DNA from: an uncultured Porphyromonadaceae bacterium
GTDB taxonomy: Bacteria; Bacteroidota; Bacteroidia; Bacteroidales; Muribaculaceae
DNA length: 7,874 bases
Assembly (NCBI GenBank): GCA_947178655.1
Contig: CAMWZB010000045.1
Location: 1 to 7,874, forward strand
Direction: 5' to 3'
Shown here in pieces: positions 1 to 7,325 of this stretch (within the stretch, counting starts at the first letter, position 1; every line of letters begins with the position of its first letter). The notes beneath the pieces are model-generated. The model did no database searches. It saw only the letters and a program-made list of their open reading frames with translations, and was not told the DNA's origin. Made by a program: the position numbers and the translations under genes.

Positions 1-798
1 GAACATCCCTACTCGTGGCCCACGATAGGGCTTGAACCCGGACACATAGCACGAGTGACCGTGGAGGACGCACAGCGGTGGTTCTACAGCCACTATGCCC
101 CCAACAACGCGATACTCGCCATCGCCGGAAACGTTGACTTCGACACGGCATGCCGCCGGGCAGAAGAATGGTTCGCCGACGTACCATCCCGCGAGATAGC
201 ACAGCGCAGGCAGCCTGATCCCGGATTCCCTGCACAAGCCGTGACAGAGACCGTACGCGGCGATGTCCCTTATCCACTGATTACCATAGGCATACCGATG
301 ACCGAATACGGACGTCCGGAGTACTTCGCCGCCGACACCATCACAGACATTCTATCAGTAGGACGGTCGGGGCGGCTCCGCAACAATCTGGTGAACGGCC
401 CGGCACGCGGACTCATAGCCGAGGCCGATGCGTCGATTATAGGCAGCGAAGGTCCCGGACTGCTGCTGCTCACATTCAGCGTACTTTCAGACACCGACGC
501 CGACATAGAGCGCGCCATCGAACTGACCTGGCGGGAAGTACGGCGCATGGGACGCCCGGGCGACGTCTCTGACCGCGAACTGCAGCGGACCCTGAACAAC
601 TTCGAGTCTACCTTCCGCTTCTCCAATATCAACTACCTCAGCAAGGCCACCAATCTGGCCCAGGCCGAGCTCCATGGCGAAGATCTGAACCGGACTGTGT
701 CCGACCGTCGCGCCCTCACTCCCGCCGACATAGAGCGCGAAAGCAGGAGGCTTTTCGAAGACACTCCTCCGGTGACACTCATATACCGGCCCCGCTGA
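1..798 (+). CDS. M16 family zinc-peptidase-like protein, C-terminal part (5' end outside window)
   Basis: The reading frame is open from base 1 to the TGA at 796-798, giving about 265 residues of a longer protein. The GTG at 55 is an internal valine codon, not a start, because family-typical sequence (HPYSWPTIG, residues 2-10) lies before it. Residues 19-46 carry the usual M16 stretch VEDAQRWFYSHYAPNN followed by AILAIAGNVD, which closes the N-terminal M16 domain. The rest is the second M16 domain, with GRSGRL and ASIIGSEGPGLL (about residues 119-148) resembling Bacteroidetes M16B proteins. M16 enzymes are clamshell metallopeptidases; M16B members are usually 410-440 residues, so I infer about 150-170 residues are missing. 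The HxxEH zinc motif would lie in that part, so catalytic activity cannot be judged here. Where many relatives have RGLAY this protein has RGLIA, without the tyrosine. Many Bacteroidetes members are secreted, but the N-terminus is not visible. Confidence 0.88.
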   Translation, partial: EHPYSWPTIGLEPGHIARVTVEDAQRWFYSHYAPNNAILAIAGNVDFDTACRRAEEWFADVPSREIAQRRQPDPGFPAQAVTETVRGDVPYPLITIGIPMTEYGRPEYFAADTITDILSVGRSGRLRNNLVNGPARGLIAEADASIIGSEGPGLLLLTFSVLSDTDADIERAIELTWREVRRMGRPGDVSDRELQRTLNNFESTFRFSNINYLSKATNLAQAELHGEDLNRTVSDRRALTPADIERESRRLFEDTPPVTLIYRPR

Positions 799-855
799 TT
801 TTTCAGTGACTAAAAGACCCCTAAAATAACATATATAAGCAAAAAAGGACGCCAG

Positions 856-890
856 ATTATCGGCGATATGGATAATTTTTGCTATATTTG
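856..890 (+). promoter_or_regulatory. Probable secDF promoter (Bacteroidetes -7 element) with overlapping dyad
   Basis: TATATTTG at 883-890 matches the Bacteroidetes -7 consensus TAnnTTTG and would start a transcript near 897, giving a leader of about 50 nt before secDF. No good -33 TTTG is seen 19-21 bases upstream, so the call rests on the -7 element and position. Just upstream is a perfect inverted repeat, ATTATC (856-861) and GATAAT (871-876), with a 9-base loop and a T tract after it. It sits at roughly -41 to -21 relative to the inferred start. It could be an operator or a weak terminator for the M16 gene; both readings are speculative. Confidence 0.5.
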
Positions 891-945
891 CGAGCCAAAT
901 CGATACTTGGAATATTCATTAATAATTTAACCATAATCAATCTAC

Positions 946-3828
946 ATGCAAAGCAATGGAAAATTAGGCAGCGTTGTAGCTGGCGTTATTGCCGTTTTCT
1001 TGGTACTTGTCTGTCTGTTCTACCTCTCATTCACGTTCGTATCGAGCAAGTATGAGAACGAGGCGGCAGCCTATGCCATCGAAGAATCAGGCGACAATAA
1101 CGACGAGCTGTACAATCAGGCCTATAAGCACTACATGGACTCGCTTGGCGAGCAGAAAGTGTATCTTGGCTACACACTCAACGACGTACGCAAATGGGGC
1201 GTAGGCCTCGGCCTTGACCTCAAGGGCGGTATGAACGTAATCCTTCAGGTGGACATGCCCGACATGCTCCGCTCGATGAAGGCCGGCCAGACCGACTCTG
1301 TCTTTGAAGCAGCCCTCAGTGGTGCTAACAAGATGATCGAAACACACCAGAGCGAAGACTTCGTGAGCTCGTTCATCGAACTCTACCGTCAGGCCAAACC
1401 CCAGGCCGACTTCTCGGTTGTATTCCAGGATATCATTCAGGCAGGACAGAGCGACGACGCCGTACGCCAGGCTCTCAAGAACCAGGTGAAAGACCGCGTC
1501 GACAACTCGGCTACCAACGTGCTCCGCAACCGTATCGACCAGTTCGGTGTGGTATCGCCCAATATCCAGGTGCTTCAGGGCAAGGACGGACAGATACTCC
1601 TCGAACTTCCCGGCGTGAAGGATCACAGCCGCGTGCGTGACCTCCTCCAGCGCTCGGCCAACCTCGAATTCTACGAAACATATCAGGCTCCCGAGCTGAC
1701 AAGCTCGTTCAGCGCACTGCTCAATGCTCTGTCCGCTGACTCGACAGTCAACGCAGCTCCGCTTATGGCACTCCTGAGCCAGGGCGCAGCCAACGGCGCT
1801 ACCGTAGGCTATGCTCCCGACGCCAAGGCCATGACCGCCATCGACGCCGTACTGGCCACTCCCCAGGCCAAGAACCTCCTTCCCTCCGACCTCCGTCTGC
1901 GCTGGGCCGTGAAGCCCATGGTCCGCACCGATGCCCAGGGCAAGGAATACAACTACGGCTTCGCTCTCTACGCACTTCGCGCCAATGGCGGCAAAGCCGC
2001 TCTCGACGGAAAGGCCGTGAGCGACGCATCGTCGAACTACGATCCTCTGCGCGGCAACGAAGTGTCGATGCGCATGAACTCTGAAGGCGCACGCAACTGG
2101 GCCCGTATCACCGGCCAGAACATAGGCAAACAGGTAGCCATCGTCCTTGACGACAAAGTATACTCCGCACCCAACGTCAACGACAAAATCGAAGGCGGCT
2201 CGTCATCGATTACAGGCGACTTCTCCATCGAAGAAGCCCGAGACCTTGCCAACGTACTCAAGTCGGGCAAGATGGACGCCAAGGTCCACATCATCTCCGA
2301 CATGGTAGTAGGCCCCTCGCTGGGCAAGCAGGCCATCCAGGCAGGCTTCATCTCATTCGTAGTGGCCCTCGTGCTCCTCATGGCATTCATGATTGCCTTC
2401 TACGGTGTCATCCCCGGCCTCATCGCCAACATCTGCCTTATCTGCAACCTCTTCTTCACCATCGGTATTCTGGCCTCGTTCCAGGCCGTGCTCACCATGA
2501 GCGGCATCGCCGGTATCGTGCTTTCGCTCGGCATGGCCGTCGACGCCAACGTACTCATCTTCGAGCGCACCAAAGAAGAGCTCCGTGCCGGCAAGAACGT
2601 TCGCAATGCACTTGCCGACGGCTACAGCAACGCTTTCTCAGCTATCTTCGACTCGAACCTGACATCAATCATCACCGGTGTCATCCTGCTCCTCTTCGGT
2701 ACCGGTCCTATCAAGGGCTTCGCCACCACGCTCATCATCGGCCTTATCTGCTCATTCTTCACAGCAGTATTCCTTAGCCGTCTGTTCTTCCTCTGGTTCG
2801 GCAAGACCAAGGCTTTCAACAAGCTCACTTTCAGCACTTCGCTGTCCAAGAAAATGTTCGTCAACCCGGGCATCAACTTCCTTGACCAGCGCAAGTACAG
2901 CTTCGTGGCAGTTGCCGCTGTCGTTCTCATCGTAGTCGGCTCACTCTTCATCCGTGGTCTCAACCAGGGCATCGACTTCTCCGGCGGCCGCAACTACATC
3001 GTGAAGTTTGAAAAACCCGTCGACACCGCCGAGCTCCAGAAGCTCATCGCCGACGAGTTCCCCGGCGCATCGACATCGGTCATCACCATCGAAAGCTCGA
3101 ACCAGGTACGTGTATCGACCAACTACAAAATCACAGAAGAGACTGCCGGCACCGAGACCGAAATCACCGACAAGCTCTTCAACGTGCTCAAACCGTTCCT
3201 CCGCGAAGGCATGACCGCACAGGAATTCTCGACCACCGATGCCTCGCAGGGCATCGTCAGCTCGCAGAAGGTAGGTCCGTCCGTAGCAGACGACATGCGT
3301 ACTGACGCCTACATCGCAGTAGCGCTGGCTCTCGCAGCGATGTTCCTCTACATCCTGCTCCGCTTCCGCAACATAGCCTTCTCGCTCGGAGCTCTGGCAG
3401 CCGTAGCTTTCACCGCATTCTTTATCATCGGTTTCTACTCGCTCTTCTATGGCGTCCTTCCTTTCGCCATGGAAATCGACCAGAGTTTCATCGCCGCCAT
3501 CCTGACCGTCATCGGCTATCAGATCAACGATACAGTGGTAGTATTCGACCGTGTACGTGAGAACACAGCTCTCTATCCGAAGCATTACTTCTTCACGACA
3601 GTCAACAACTCGATCAACACCACACTGAGCCGTACCATCATGACTTCGGCCTCGACACTGCTCGTGCTGCTGTGCATCTTCATCCTCGGTGGTGACTCAA
3701 TCCGCAGCTTCACCTTCGCAATGCTCTTCGGCGTAATCATCGGTACTCTCGCTACCATCTACGTAGCCTGCCCCGTGGCTTATCTGGCCGACAGCCGCGC
3801 CAAGAAAACCACTCCCAAGGCAGCCTGA
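946..3828 (+). CDS. secDF: Protein translocase subunit SecDF (SecD-SecF fusion)
   Basis: This 960-residue inner-membrane protein fuses SecD and SecF, the RND-type accessory subunits that use the proton gradient to pull preproteins out of SecYEG on the periplasmic side. One N-terminal helix (about residues 8-32) is followed by a long periplasmic P1 region containing LGLDLKGG (87-95). SecD helices 2-6 (about 465-630) include GMAVDANVLIFER with Asp533, equivalent to E. coli SecD Asp519 of the proton path. The SecF half begins with a helix near 653-670 and GIDFSGGRNY (675-684). A second periplasmic domain follows, then the last helices with IGYQINDTVVVFDRVREN (856-873), the SecF signature. All hallmark motifs are intact. 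The start at 946 gives a normal N-terminal anchor with a short AT-rich leader and no Shine-Dalgarno box. An Ala/Ser-rich stretch (about 245-300) in P1 makes the SecD part longer than in E. coli. The gene is transcribed alone and closed by a terminator 31 bases downstream. Confidence 0.97.
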   Translation: MQSNGKLGSVVAGVIAVFLVLVCLFYLSFTFVSSKYENEAAAYAIEESGDNNDELYNQAYKHYMDSLGEQKVYLGYTLNDVRKWGVGLGLDLKGGMNVILQVDMPDMLRSMKAGQTDSVFEAALSGANKMIETHQSEDFVSSFIELYRQAKPQADFSVVFQDIIQAGQSDDAVRQALKNQVKDRVDNSATNVLRNRIDQFGVVSPNIQVLQGKDGQILLELPGVKDHSRVRDLLQRSANLEFYETYQAPELTSSFSALLNALSADSTVNAAPLMALLSQGAANGATVGYAPDAKAMTAIDAVLATPQAKNLLPSDLRLRWAVKPMVRTDAQGKEYNYGFALYALRANGGKAALDGKAVSDASSNYDPLRGNEVSMRMNSEGARNWARITGQNIGKQVAIVLDDKVYSAPNVNDKIEGGSSSITGDFSIEEARDLANVLKSGKMDAKVHIISDMVVGPSLGKQAIQAGFISFVVALVLLMAFMIAFYGVIPGLIANICLICNLFFTIGILASFQAVLTMSGIAGIVLSLGMAVDANVLIFERTKEELRAGKNVRNALADGYSNAFSAIFDSNLTSIITGVILLLFGTGPIKGFATTLIIGLICSFFTAVFLSRLFFLWFGKTKAFNKLTFSTSLSKKMFVNPGINFLDQRKYSFVAVAAVVLIVVGSLFIRGLNQGIDFSGGRNYIVKFEKPVDTAELQKLIADEFPGASTSVITIESSNQVRVSTNYKITEETAGTETEITDKLFNVLKPFLREGMTAQEFSTTDASQGIVSSQKVGPSVADDMRTDAYIAVALALAAMFLYILLRFRNIAFSLGALAAVAFTAFFIIGFYSLFYGVLPFAMEIDQSFIAAILTVIGYQINDTVVVFDRVRENTALYPKHYFFTTVNNSINTTLSRTIMTSASTLLVLLCIFILGGDSIRSFTFAMLFGVIIGTLATIYVACPVAYLADSRAKKTTPKAA

Positions 3829-3859
3829 ATCCTGAAGCTATAACAGAATAGCATAATTC

Positions 3860-3898
3860 AACAGAGCCGACGCCCCGCAACAGGGCATCGGCTCTGTT
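3860..3898 (+). terminator. Rho-independent terminator after secDF
   Basis: The arms at 3860-3875 and 3883-3898 form a 16-bp stem with a single C-A mismatch, closed by a 7-base loop (cgcaaca). A pyrimidine-rich tail (cttcttcct) follows on the + strand. It lies 31 bases after the secDF stop codon. The - strand side has no clear U-run, so it is read as acting on secDF transcripts. Confidence 0.88.
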
Positions 3899-3977
3899 CT
3901 TCTTCCTGACACAGCCTTTCATGTATCTCAAGGCAAGTCAGTGCACCGGAGTGAACCAAAGCCGTGAAGACGATGTT

Positions 3978-4202
3978 ATGAATGGTATGGTAACAGTAGC
4001 TATAATACTATGCGCAGCCGGTCTGCTCGTGCTTCCTTTGAGCAGGCTGTACGTGAGTCTGCAAAGCCGTCGTCGCGGCAGCCGTATGGCCGATGCCGCA
4101 GCGGCACGGCGGTTCAGGAACATCGCTCGTGTAGTGAGCGCGGGCCTGTGCCTCCTCGCCATTCTAATACTCCACTTAGTTGACAAAGGAGTCATCGGAT
4201 GA
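3978..4202 (+). CDS. Small two-helix membrane protein, function unknown
   Basis: I do not recognise this family. Starting from the ATG at 3978 it encodes 74 residues; the frame also allows ATG at 3987 and an earlier ATG at 3921. The earlier start adds a polar, unremarkable 19-residue lead, so 3978 is preferred. Two hydrophobic segments are clear, about residues 4-24 (VTVAIILCAAGLLVLPLSRL) and 52-68 (VSAGLCLLAILILHLVD). They are joined by a strongly basic linker (RRRGSR, then ARRFRNIAR). By the positive-inside rule the linker should face the cytoplasm and both ends the periplasm. There is no lipobox or cleavable signal. The gene sits between two terminators with no obvious TAnnTTTG promoter, so its expression is unclear; read-through from secDF is possible. 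The opposite strand also has an open frame here, but its Arg-rich composition looks like a shadow. That this is a real gene is an inference from the helix pattern and layout. Confidence 0.55.
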   Translation: MNGMVTVAIILCAAGLLVLPLSRLYVSLQSRRRGSRMADAAAARRFRNIARVVSAGLCLLAILILHLVDKGVIG

Positions 4203-4220
4203 TGACAGATATCAAACAGA

Positions 4221-4249
4221 CAACCCCCGCCGGAATCCGACGGGGGTTG
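4221..4249. terminator. Bidirectional terminator between convergent genes
   Basis: A 9-bp perfect stem (caacccccg at 4221-4229 with cgggggttg at 4241-4249) is extended, after one C-A mismatch, by a 3-bp cgg/ccg pair with an aat loop. It lies 18 bases after the small membrane-protein gene (+) and 42 bases past the end of upp (-), between convergent genes. On the - strand it is followed by a modestly T-rich stretch (tctgtttgat); the + strand side has no U-run, so termination is probably better for upp. Confidence 0.75.
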
Positions 4250-4291
4250 CGATTATGATAGCACTAAGACTCCGTTCTTTCGAAGTCAGGA

Positions 4292-4945
4292 TTATTCTTT
4301 GGTGCCGTAAGCGAGGTCGCCGGCATCACCGAGGCCGGGGACAATATAGCTGTGGGCGTTGATTTCGGGGTCAATGACTCCTACCCACAGGTGAGAGTCG
4401 GCCGGCATGCACGCATTCATATAGTCGATGGCTTTCTGCGATGCGATGACAGACGCTATATGTATCTCGGCAGGATTGCCCTTGGTGAGGAGCGCGCGGT
4501 AGCTCAGCTCCATGGAAGCGCCGGTAGCGAGCATGGGATCAACCAGAATGAGGGTCTTGCCGTCAAGCGAGGGCGATGCGAGGTACTCGATGCAGATGTC
4601 GAAATTCTCCTTCTCCTTATACTTGCGATAGGCCGACACGAAAGCATTTCCTGCATTGTCGAAGTACTTCAGGAATCCCTGATGGAACGGAACTCCGGCA
4701 CGGAATATGGTGGCCAGAACGATGTCACTGTCAAGAACGTCGCATTCGGCGGTGACGCCCAGCGGCGTGGTGATGGCCTCGCGCCTATAGGCAAGAGTCT
4801 TGCTGAGCTCATAGGCGAAAATCTCGCCGAGGCGTTCGAGATTGCGGCGGAACCTGAGTCTGTCGTTCTGCTGTGCGATATTGCGCATTTCAGCCAGATA
4901 CTGGCTTACAAGAGAGGGTGTTTCTGCAAAGTTGTGTACAATCAT
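4292..4945 (-). CDS. upp: Uracil phosphoribosyltransferase
   Basis: This cytosolic enzyme of pyrimidine salvage joins uracil and PRPP to give UMP and pyrophosphate. The 217-residue length is close to the usual 208-210. The PRPP-binding loop is LILVDPMLATGAS (132-144), and the C-terminal uracil-binding signature is YIVPGLGDAGDLAYG (200-214). The FRAGVPF segment (81-87) and a basic RKYKEKE stretch (107-113) are also typical. The start at 4945 fits: the ATG follows a run of seven A's in the transcript, the A-rich initiation region usual in Bacteroidetes, 9 bases after the lpxA stop codon. This spacing implies co-transcription with lpxA from the promoter upstream of that gene, ending at the hairpin at 4221-4249. 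All key motifs are intact. The pairing of a salvage gene with a lipid A gene has no evident functional logic. Confidence 0.97.
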   Translation of the reverse strand: MIVHNFAETPSLVSQYLAEMRNIAQQNDRLRFRRNLERLGEIFAYELSKTLAYRREAITTPLGVTAECDVLDSDIVLATIFRAGVPFHQGFLKYFDNAGNAFVSAYRKYKEKENFDICIEYLASPSLDGKTLILVDPMLATGASMELSYRALLTKGNPAEIHIASVIASQKAIDYMNACMPADSHLWVGVIDPEINAHSYIVPGLGDAGDLAYGTKE

Positions 4946-4954
4946 TTTTTTCTG

Positions 4955-5749
4955 TCAGTCTGTAATATCGTCAAAGCGGTTGCCGGCTATCTTCATGTCG
5001 TTTCCTCTGACGAATTCAAGGATTTCTGAACGAGCCGGTATATCGTCGACATCGGTCTCTATGCGCTTGAGAGCGTTGAAGAGCGATATCGAACACTGGT
5101 AAATATGGCGGTAAGCCTTGGCTATATTGTCAATCTCTTCTTCGGAGAAGCCACCGTGCTTGCGCATGACGATGGCATTGACACCGTAATATGCGACAGG
5201 GTTGTGGGCCATGATGACGAACGGAGGCACGTTCGAACTGATTCGTGTTCCGCCTTTAATCAGAACATATCGACCCACCGTACAGTTCTCGTGGAGCATG
5301 ACATTCGACGAAAGAATGGTGCCCTCGCCGACGGTGACGCCGCCTGCTATGGTGACGGCATTGCCTACGACGCATTTACCTTCGATGCGCGAGTCATGAC
5401 CGATATGGCTGTCGGCAAAGACAAAACTGTCGGGACCTATGACGGTGCCTTCGGGAGTCTTGAAGCCACGGTTGATGATGACATGCTCACGGATGAGGGT
5501 ATTGTCACCCACTGAGCACTTCGAGGGAGTGCCTTTCCAGCGGAAGTCCTGAGGGTCGGCTCCGACTATGGCGCCTTGATAGACCTTGACGCCCTTTCCA
5601 AGAGTGGTGCCACGGATGACTGATGCATAGGGCATAATCTCGCAGCCATCGCCGAGAACGGTGTCTGCATCCACGTATGCGAACGGATGTATGGTGACGT
5701 CCTTGCCCAGCCGGGCTGAAGGATCAACAAATGCTAAGGGGCTTATCAT
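4955..5749 (-). CDS. lpxA: LpxA-type acyl-ACP-UDP-N-acetylglucosamine O-acyltransferase
   Basis: LpxA transfers an R-3-hydroxyacyl chain from acyl carrier protein to the 3-OH of UDP-GlcNAc, the first step of lipid A synthesis, as a cytoplasmic trimer. The frame is open to 5851, but the ATG at 5749 gives MISPLAFVDPSARLG, the normal LpxA beginning, and 264 residues (E. coli 262). Residues 1-185 are left-handed beta-helix hexapeptide repeats, and the rest is the helical C-terminal domain (GFSEEEIDNIAKAYRHIY). SHIGHD (114-119) supplies His115 and His118, matching E. coli His122 and the catalytic His125. MLHEN supplies His153 (E. coli His160). Gly137 replaces E. coli His144, and HGGFS stands where E. 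coli has RRGFS. Gly166 matches the acyl-length ruler Gly173. The gene is not next to lpxD or lpxC-fabZ, so it may be a second LpxA or a related acyltransferase. It has its own promoter and probably an operon with upp. Confidence 0.87.
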   Translation of the reverse strand: MISPLAFVDPSARLGKDVTIHPFAYVDADTVLGDGCEIMPYASVIRGTTLGKGVKVYQGAIVGADPQDFRWKGTPSKCSVGDNTLIREHVIINRGFKTPEGTVIGPDSFVFADSHIGHDSRIEGKCVVGNAVTIAGGVTVGEGTILSSNVMLHENCTVGRYVLIKGGTRISSNVPPFVIMAHNPVAYYGVNAIVMRKHGGFSEEEIDNIAKAYRHIYQCSISLFNALKRIETDVDDIPARSEILEFVRGNDMKIAGNRFDDITD

Positions 5750-5778
5750 AGTAGTTTGCGTTAAGGATTTTTCTACTG

Positions 5779-5806
5779 CAAATTTAGTGCTTTTCTCCAA
5801 ATACAA
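5779..5806 (-). promoter_or_regulatory. Probable promoter of the lpxA-upp operon
   Basis: Read on the - strand, TAAATTTG (5779-5786) is a full match to the Bacteroidetes -7 consensus TAnnTTTG. A TTG at 5804-5806, 17 bases upstream, could serve as the -33 element, slightly closer than the usual 19-21. Transcription would start near 5772, leaving a leader of about 23 nt before the ATG at 5749. The placement also supports the shorter lpxA start, because the longer frame would begin upstream of this promoter. Confidence 0.62.
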
Positions 5807-5866
5807 CACATGAGGCGGCAAAAAAATCGAAGATGAAAGCCTTTCCGGCAAAAAATATCCTCTTTG

Positions 5867-7243
5867 TCACAACGGAGCATGTTTCTCATCCTGACGGCTG
5901 AGATGACGGAATGTCCTTATTATCAGGACTGCGGTGACTATTGTGGCTACGGAGTCGGATATAGGGAAGGACATCCAGACGCCGTCTACCTCAAAGAAGC
6001 GAGGCAGTATGAGCAGCAAGGGTATCAGGAATATAACCTGACGGAGAAGCCCCACTATAATCGACTCGGTCGCATTGCCGATACTCTGGAAGAAACTGGT
6101 CGAGACTATCTGGAAACCGACCACGGGGAATACGAGCAGACAGGTGCTGAGCGCCCGGTCGGTGGCTGCAATCAGAGAGGCGTCCTTCGTGAATACCCTG
6201 CCTATCTCAGCGGGGAAGAACACGCCCATGACAGCACCTGCGGTGGTGAGGACCGTCGCAGCGAGAACGGCCAGGAAATAAGTGCGCCGCAGACGGTCGA
6301 GACGGCCGGCGCCATAGTTGTATCCCACGATAGGCTGCATGCCCTGACAGATGCCAAGAACGATGGTGACAAGCAGGGAGGAGAATGTGACCATAATGCC
6401 TACGGCGCCGATATCACGGTCATCGCCGTAGCGGAGCAGCGAATTGTTGGCAAGAGCGTTGACTATACATGAAGCGGCGTTCACCAGAGCCGGAGCGGCG
6501 CCGATAGAGATGATGGCAGCCACCGTGCGCCAGCGCAGGCGATAGATGCCTCGGGTAAAGCGCAGTGTGGAATCACGCCGCATGAAGTGGGCAAGCACGA
6601 AGATGGCCGAAACCAGCATGGCGATGTCTGTGGCAAGGGCGGCGCCCCCGATGCCCCACTCGAACACATATATGAACAGCGGGTCAAGTCCGACGTTGAC
6701 CACAGCGCCTATCATCATCGTAATCATGGCCCGGCCGGGATATCCTGAAGCGCGCATGACGTTGTTGAGCCCGAAGGTAAGGTTGGTGAGGAGGCAGCCC
6801 GGAAGGATGACAAGCATGTACTCGCGGGCATAAGGCAGCGTGGCCTCGCTCGCTCCGAAAAGAAGCAGAAGCGGGTCGATGAAGCACATGAACAGGCCGA
6901 TGTAGATGATGCCGTTAATGATGGTAAGCGACAACGCGTTGCCGAGCATCTGCTGTGCACGGTCAAGATGTCCGGCACCAAGCACGATGGACACGCGGGC
7001 CGAAGCGCCGACGCCGATGAGAACGCCAACGGCAGTGGTGAGGTTCATCACCGGGAAAGTGATGGCAAGTCCGGCAATGGCATCCGGCCCCACCCACTGG
7101 CCTATGAATATACGGTCCACCACATTGTAAAGAGCCATGACGAGCATGCCTACCACAGCCGGCAGACTGTACTTCCACAAGAGTCTGCCCACAGAAAGTG
7201 TAGATAGCTCAACGAGCTTCTTCTCCGAAAGATTCTCCGACAT
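5867..7243 (-). CDS. MATE family multidrug efflux transporter
   Basis: This 458-residue inner-membrane protein has about 12 hydrophobic helices in two similar halves, the length and layout of MATE exporters, which drive drugs or metabolites out by proton or sodium antiport. Family signatures seen are YNVVDRIFIGQWVG (39-52) in the first helix, GLNNVMRASGYPG (158-170), GLDPLFIYVFEWGIGGAALAT (185-205), GICQGMQPIVGYNYGAG (297-313) at the pseudo-repeat in the second half, and FFQSIGNA (384-391). The style resembles the MepA/NorM-like branch common in Bacteroidales; the substrate cannot be told from sequence. The ATG at 7243 gives a short polar N-terminus before helix 1. The leader is AT-rich, with no convincing TAnnTTTG element; a weak TTTG plus TAAATCAG pair overlaps the terminator of the gene upstream. 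No clear hairpin terminator was found in the 117-base gap before lpxA. Confidence 0.95.
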   Translation of the reverse strand: MSENLSEKKLVELSTLSVGRLLWKYSLPAVVGMLVMALYNVVDRIFIGQWVGPDAIAGLAITFPVMNLTTAVGVLIGVGASARVSIVLGAGHLDRAQQMLGNALSLTIINGIIYIGLFMCFIDPLLLLFGASEATLPYAREYMLVILPGCLLTNLTFGLNNVMRASGYPGRAMITMMIGAVVNVGLDPLFIYVFEWGIGGAALATDIAMLVSAIFVLAHFMRRDSTLRFTRGIYRLRWRTVAAIISIGAAPALVNAASCIVNALANNSLLRYGDDRDIGAVGIMVTFSSLLVTIVLGICQGMQPIVGYNYGAGRLDRLRRTYFLAVLAATVLTTAGAVMGVFFPAEIGRVFTKDASLIAATDRALSTCLLVFPVVGFQIVSTSFFQSIGNATESIIVGLLRQVIFLIPLLLILPRFFEVDGVWMSFPISDSVATIVTAVLIIRTFRHLSRQDEKHAPL

Positions 7244-7268
7244 CTTAATATTAATACTGATTTATGCG

Positions 7269-7302
7269 AAAAAAGGGTGCCACAAAATGCAGCAACCCCT
7301 TT
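7269..7302 (-). terminator. Rho-independent terminator after the TPR gene
   Basis: On the - strand an imperfect hairpin pairs aaaggg plus tgc with gca plus cccttt (+ strand arms 7272-7280 and 7292-7302), with a 2-base bulge and an 11-base loop. It runs into a T tract (the A's at 7269-7274). It begins 24 bases after the TPR stop codon, leaving only about 25 bases to the MATE start, so any MATE promoter must overlap it. Confidence 0.62.
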
Positions 7303-7325
7303 CCGCGTTGTTATGGCTTGTATTT

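Noticed and set aside
868..930. Possible 20-residue upstream peptide (MDNFCYICEPNRYLEYSLII) before secDF, which might have been an arrest-type leader
   Set aside because: Its ATG lies upstream of the -7 element, so it would not be in the secDF transcript, and no arrest motif is recognisable.
2941..3585. 214-residue open frame on the - strand inside secDF
   Set aside because: Antisense to the conserved SecF half; acidic, His/Cys-scattered sequence typical of a shadow frame.
3938..4195. 85-residue open frame on the - strand opposite the small membrane protein
   Set aside because: Arg/Ser/Ala-rich without a plausible fold or clear signal; the + strand frame has two clean membrane segments and better explains the region.
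4352..5029. 225-residue open frame on the + strand opposite upp and the lpxA end
   Set aside because: upp on the other strand has complete active-site motifs; this frame crosses the upp-lpxA boundary with no domain and no start context.
5750..5851. 34-residue N-terminal extension of LpxA from an upstream ATG
   Set aside because: The extension has no family counterpart, and the likely promoter (5779-5806) lies inside it; the start at 5749 gives the canonical MISPLA beginning.
5816..5855. Short direct repeat cggcaaaaaa, two copies 30 bases apart, upstream of the lpxA promoter
   Set aside because: Only 10 bases, A-tract driven, in an AT-rich gap; no third copy or flanking structure to support a regulatory or mobile origin.
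5864..6472. 202-residue open frame on the + strand opposite the MATE gene
   Set aside because: It lies wholly antisense to a well-supported transporter gene, and its composition is polar without any recognisable motif; a shadow of GC-rich coding DNA.
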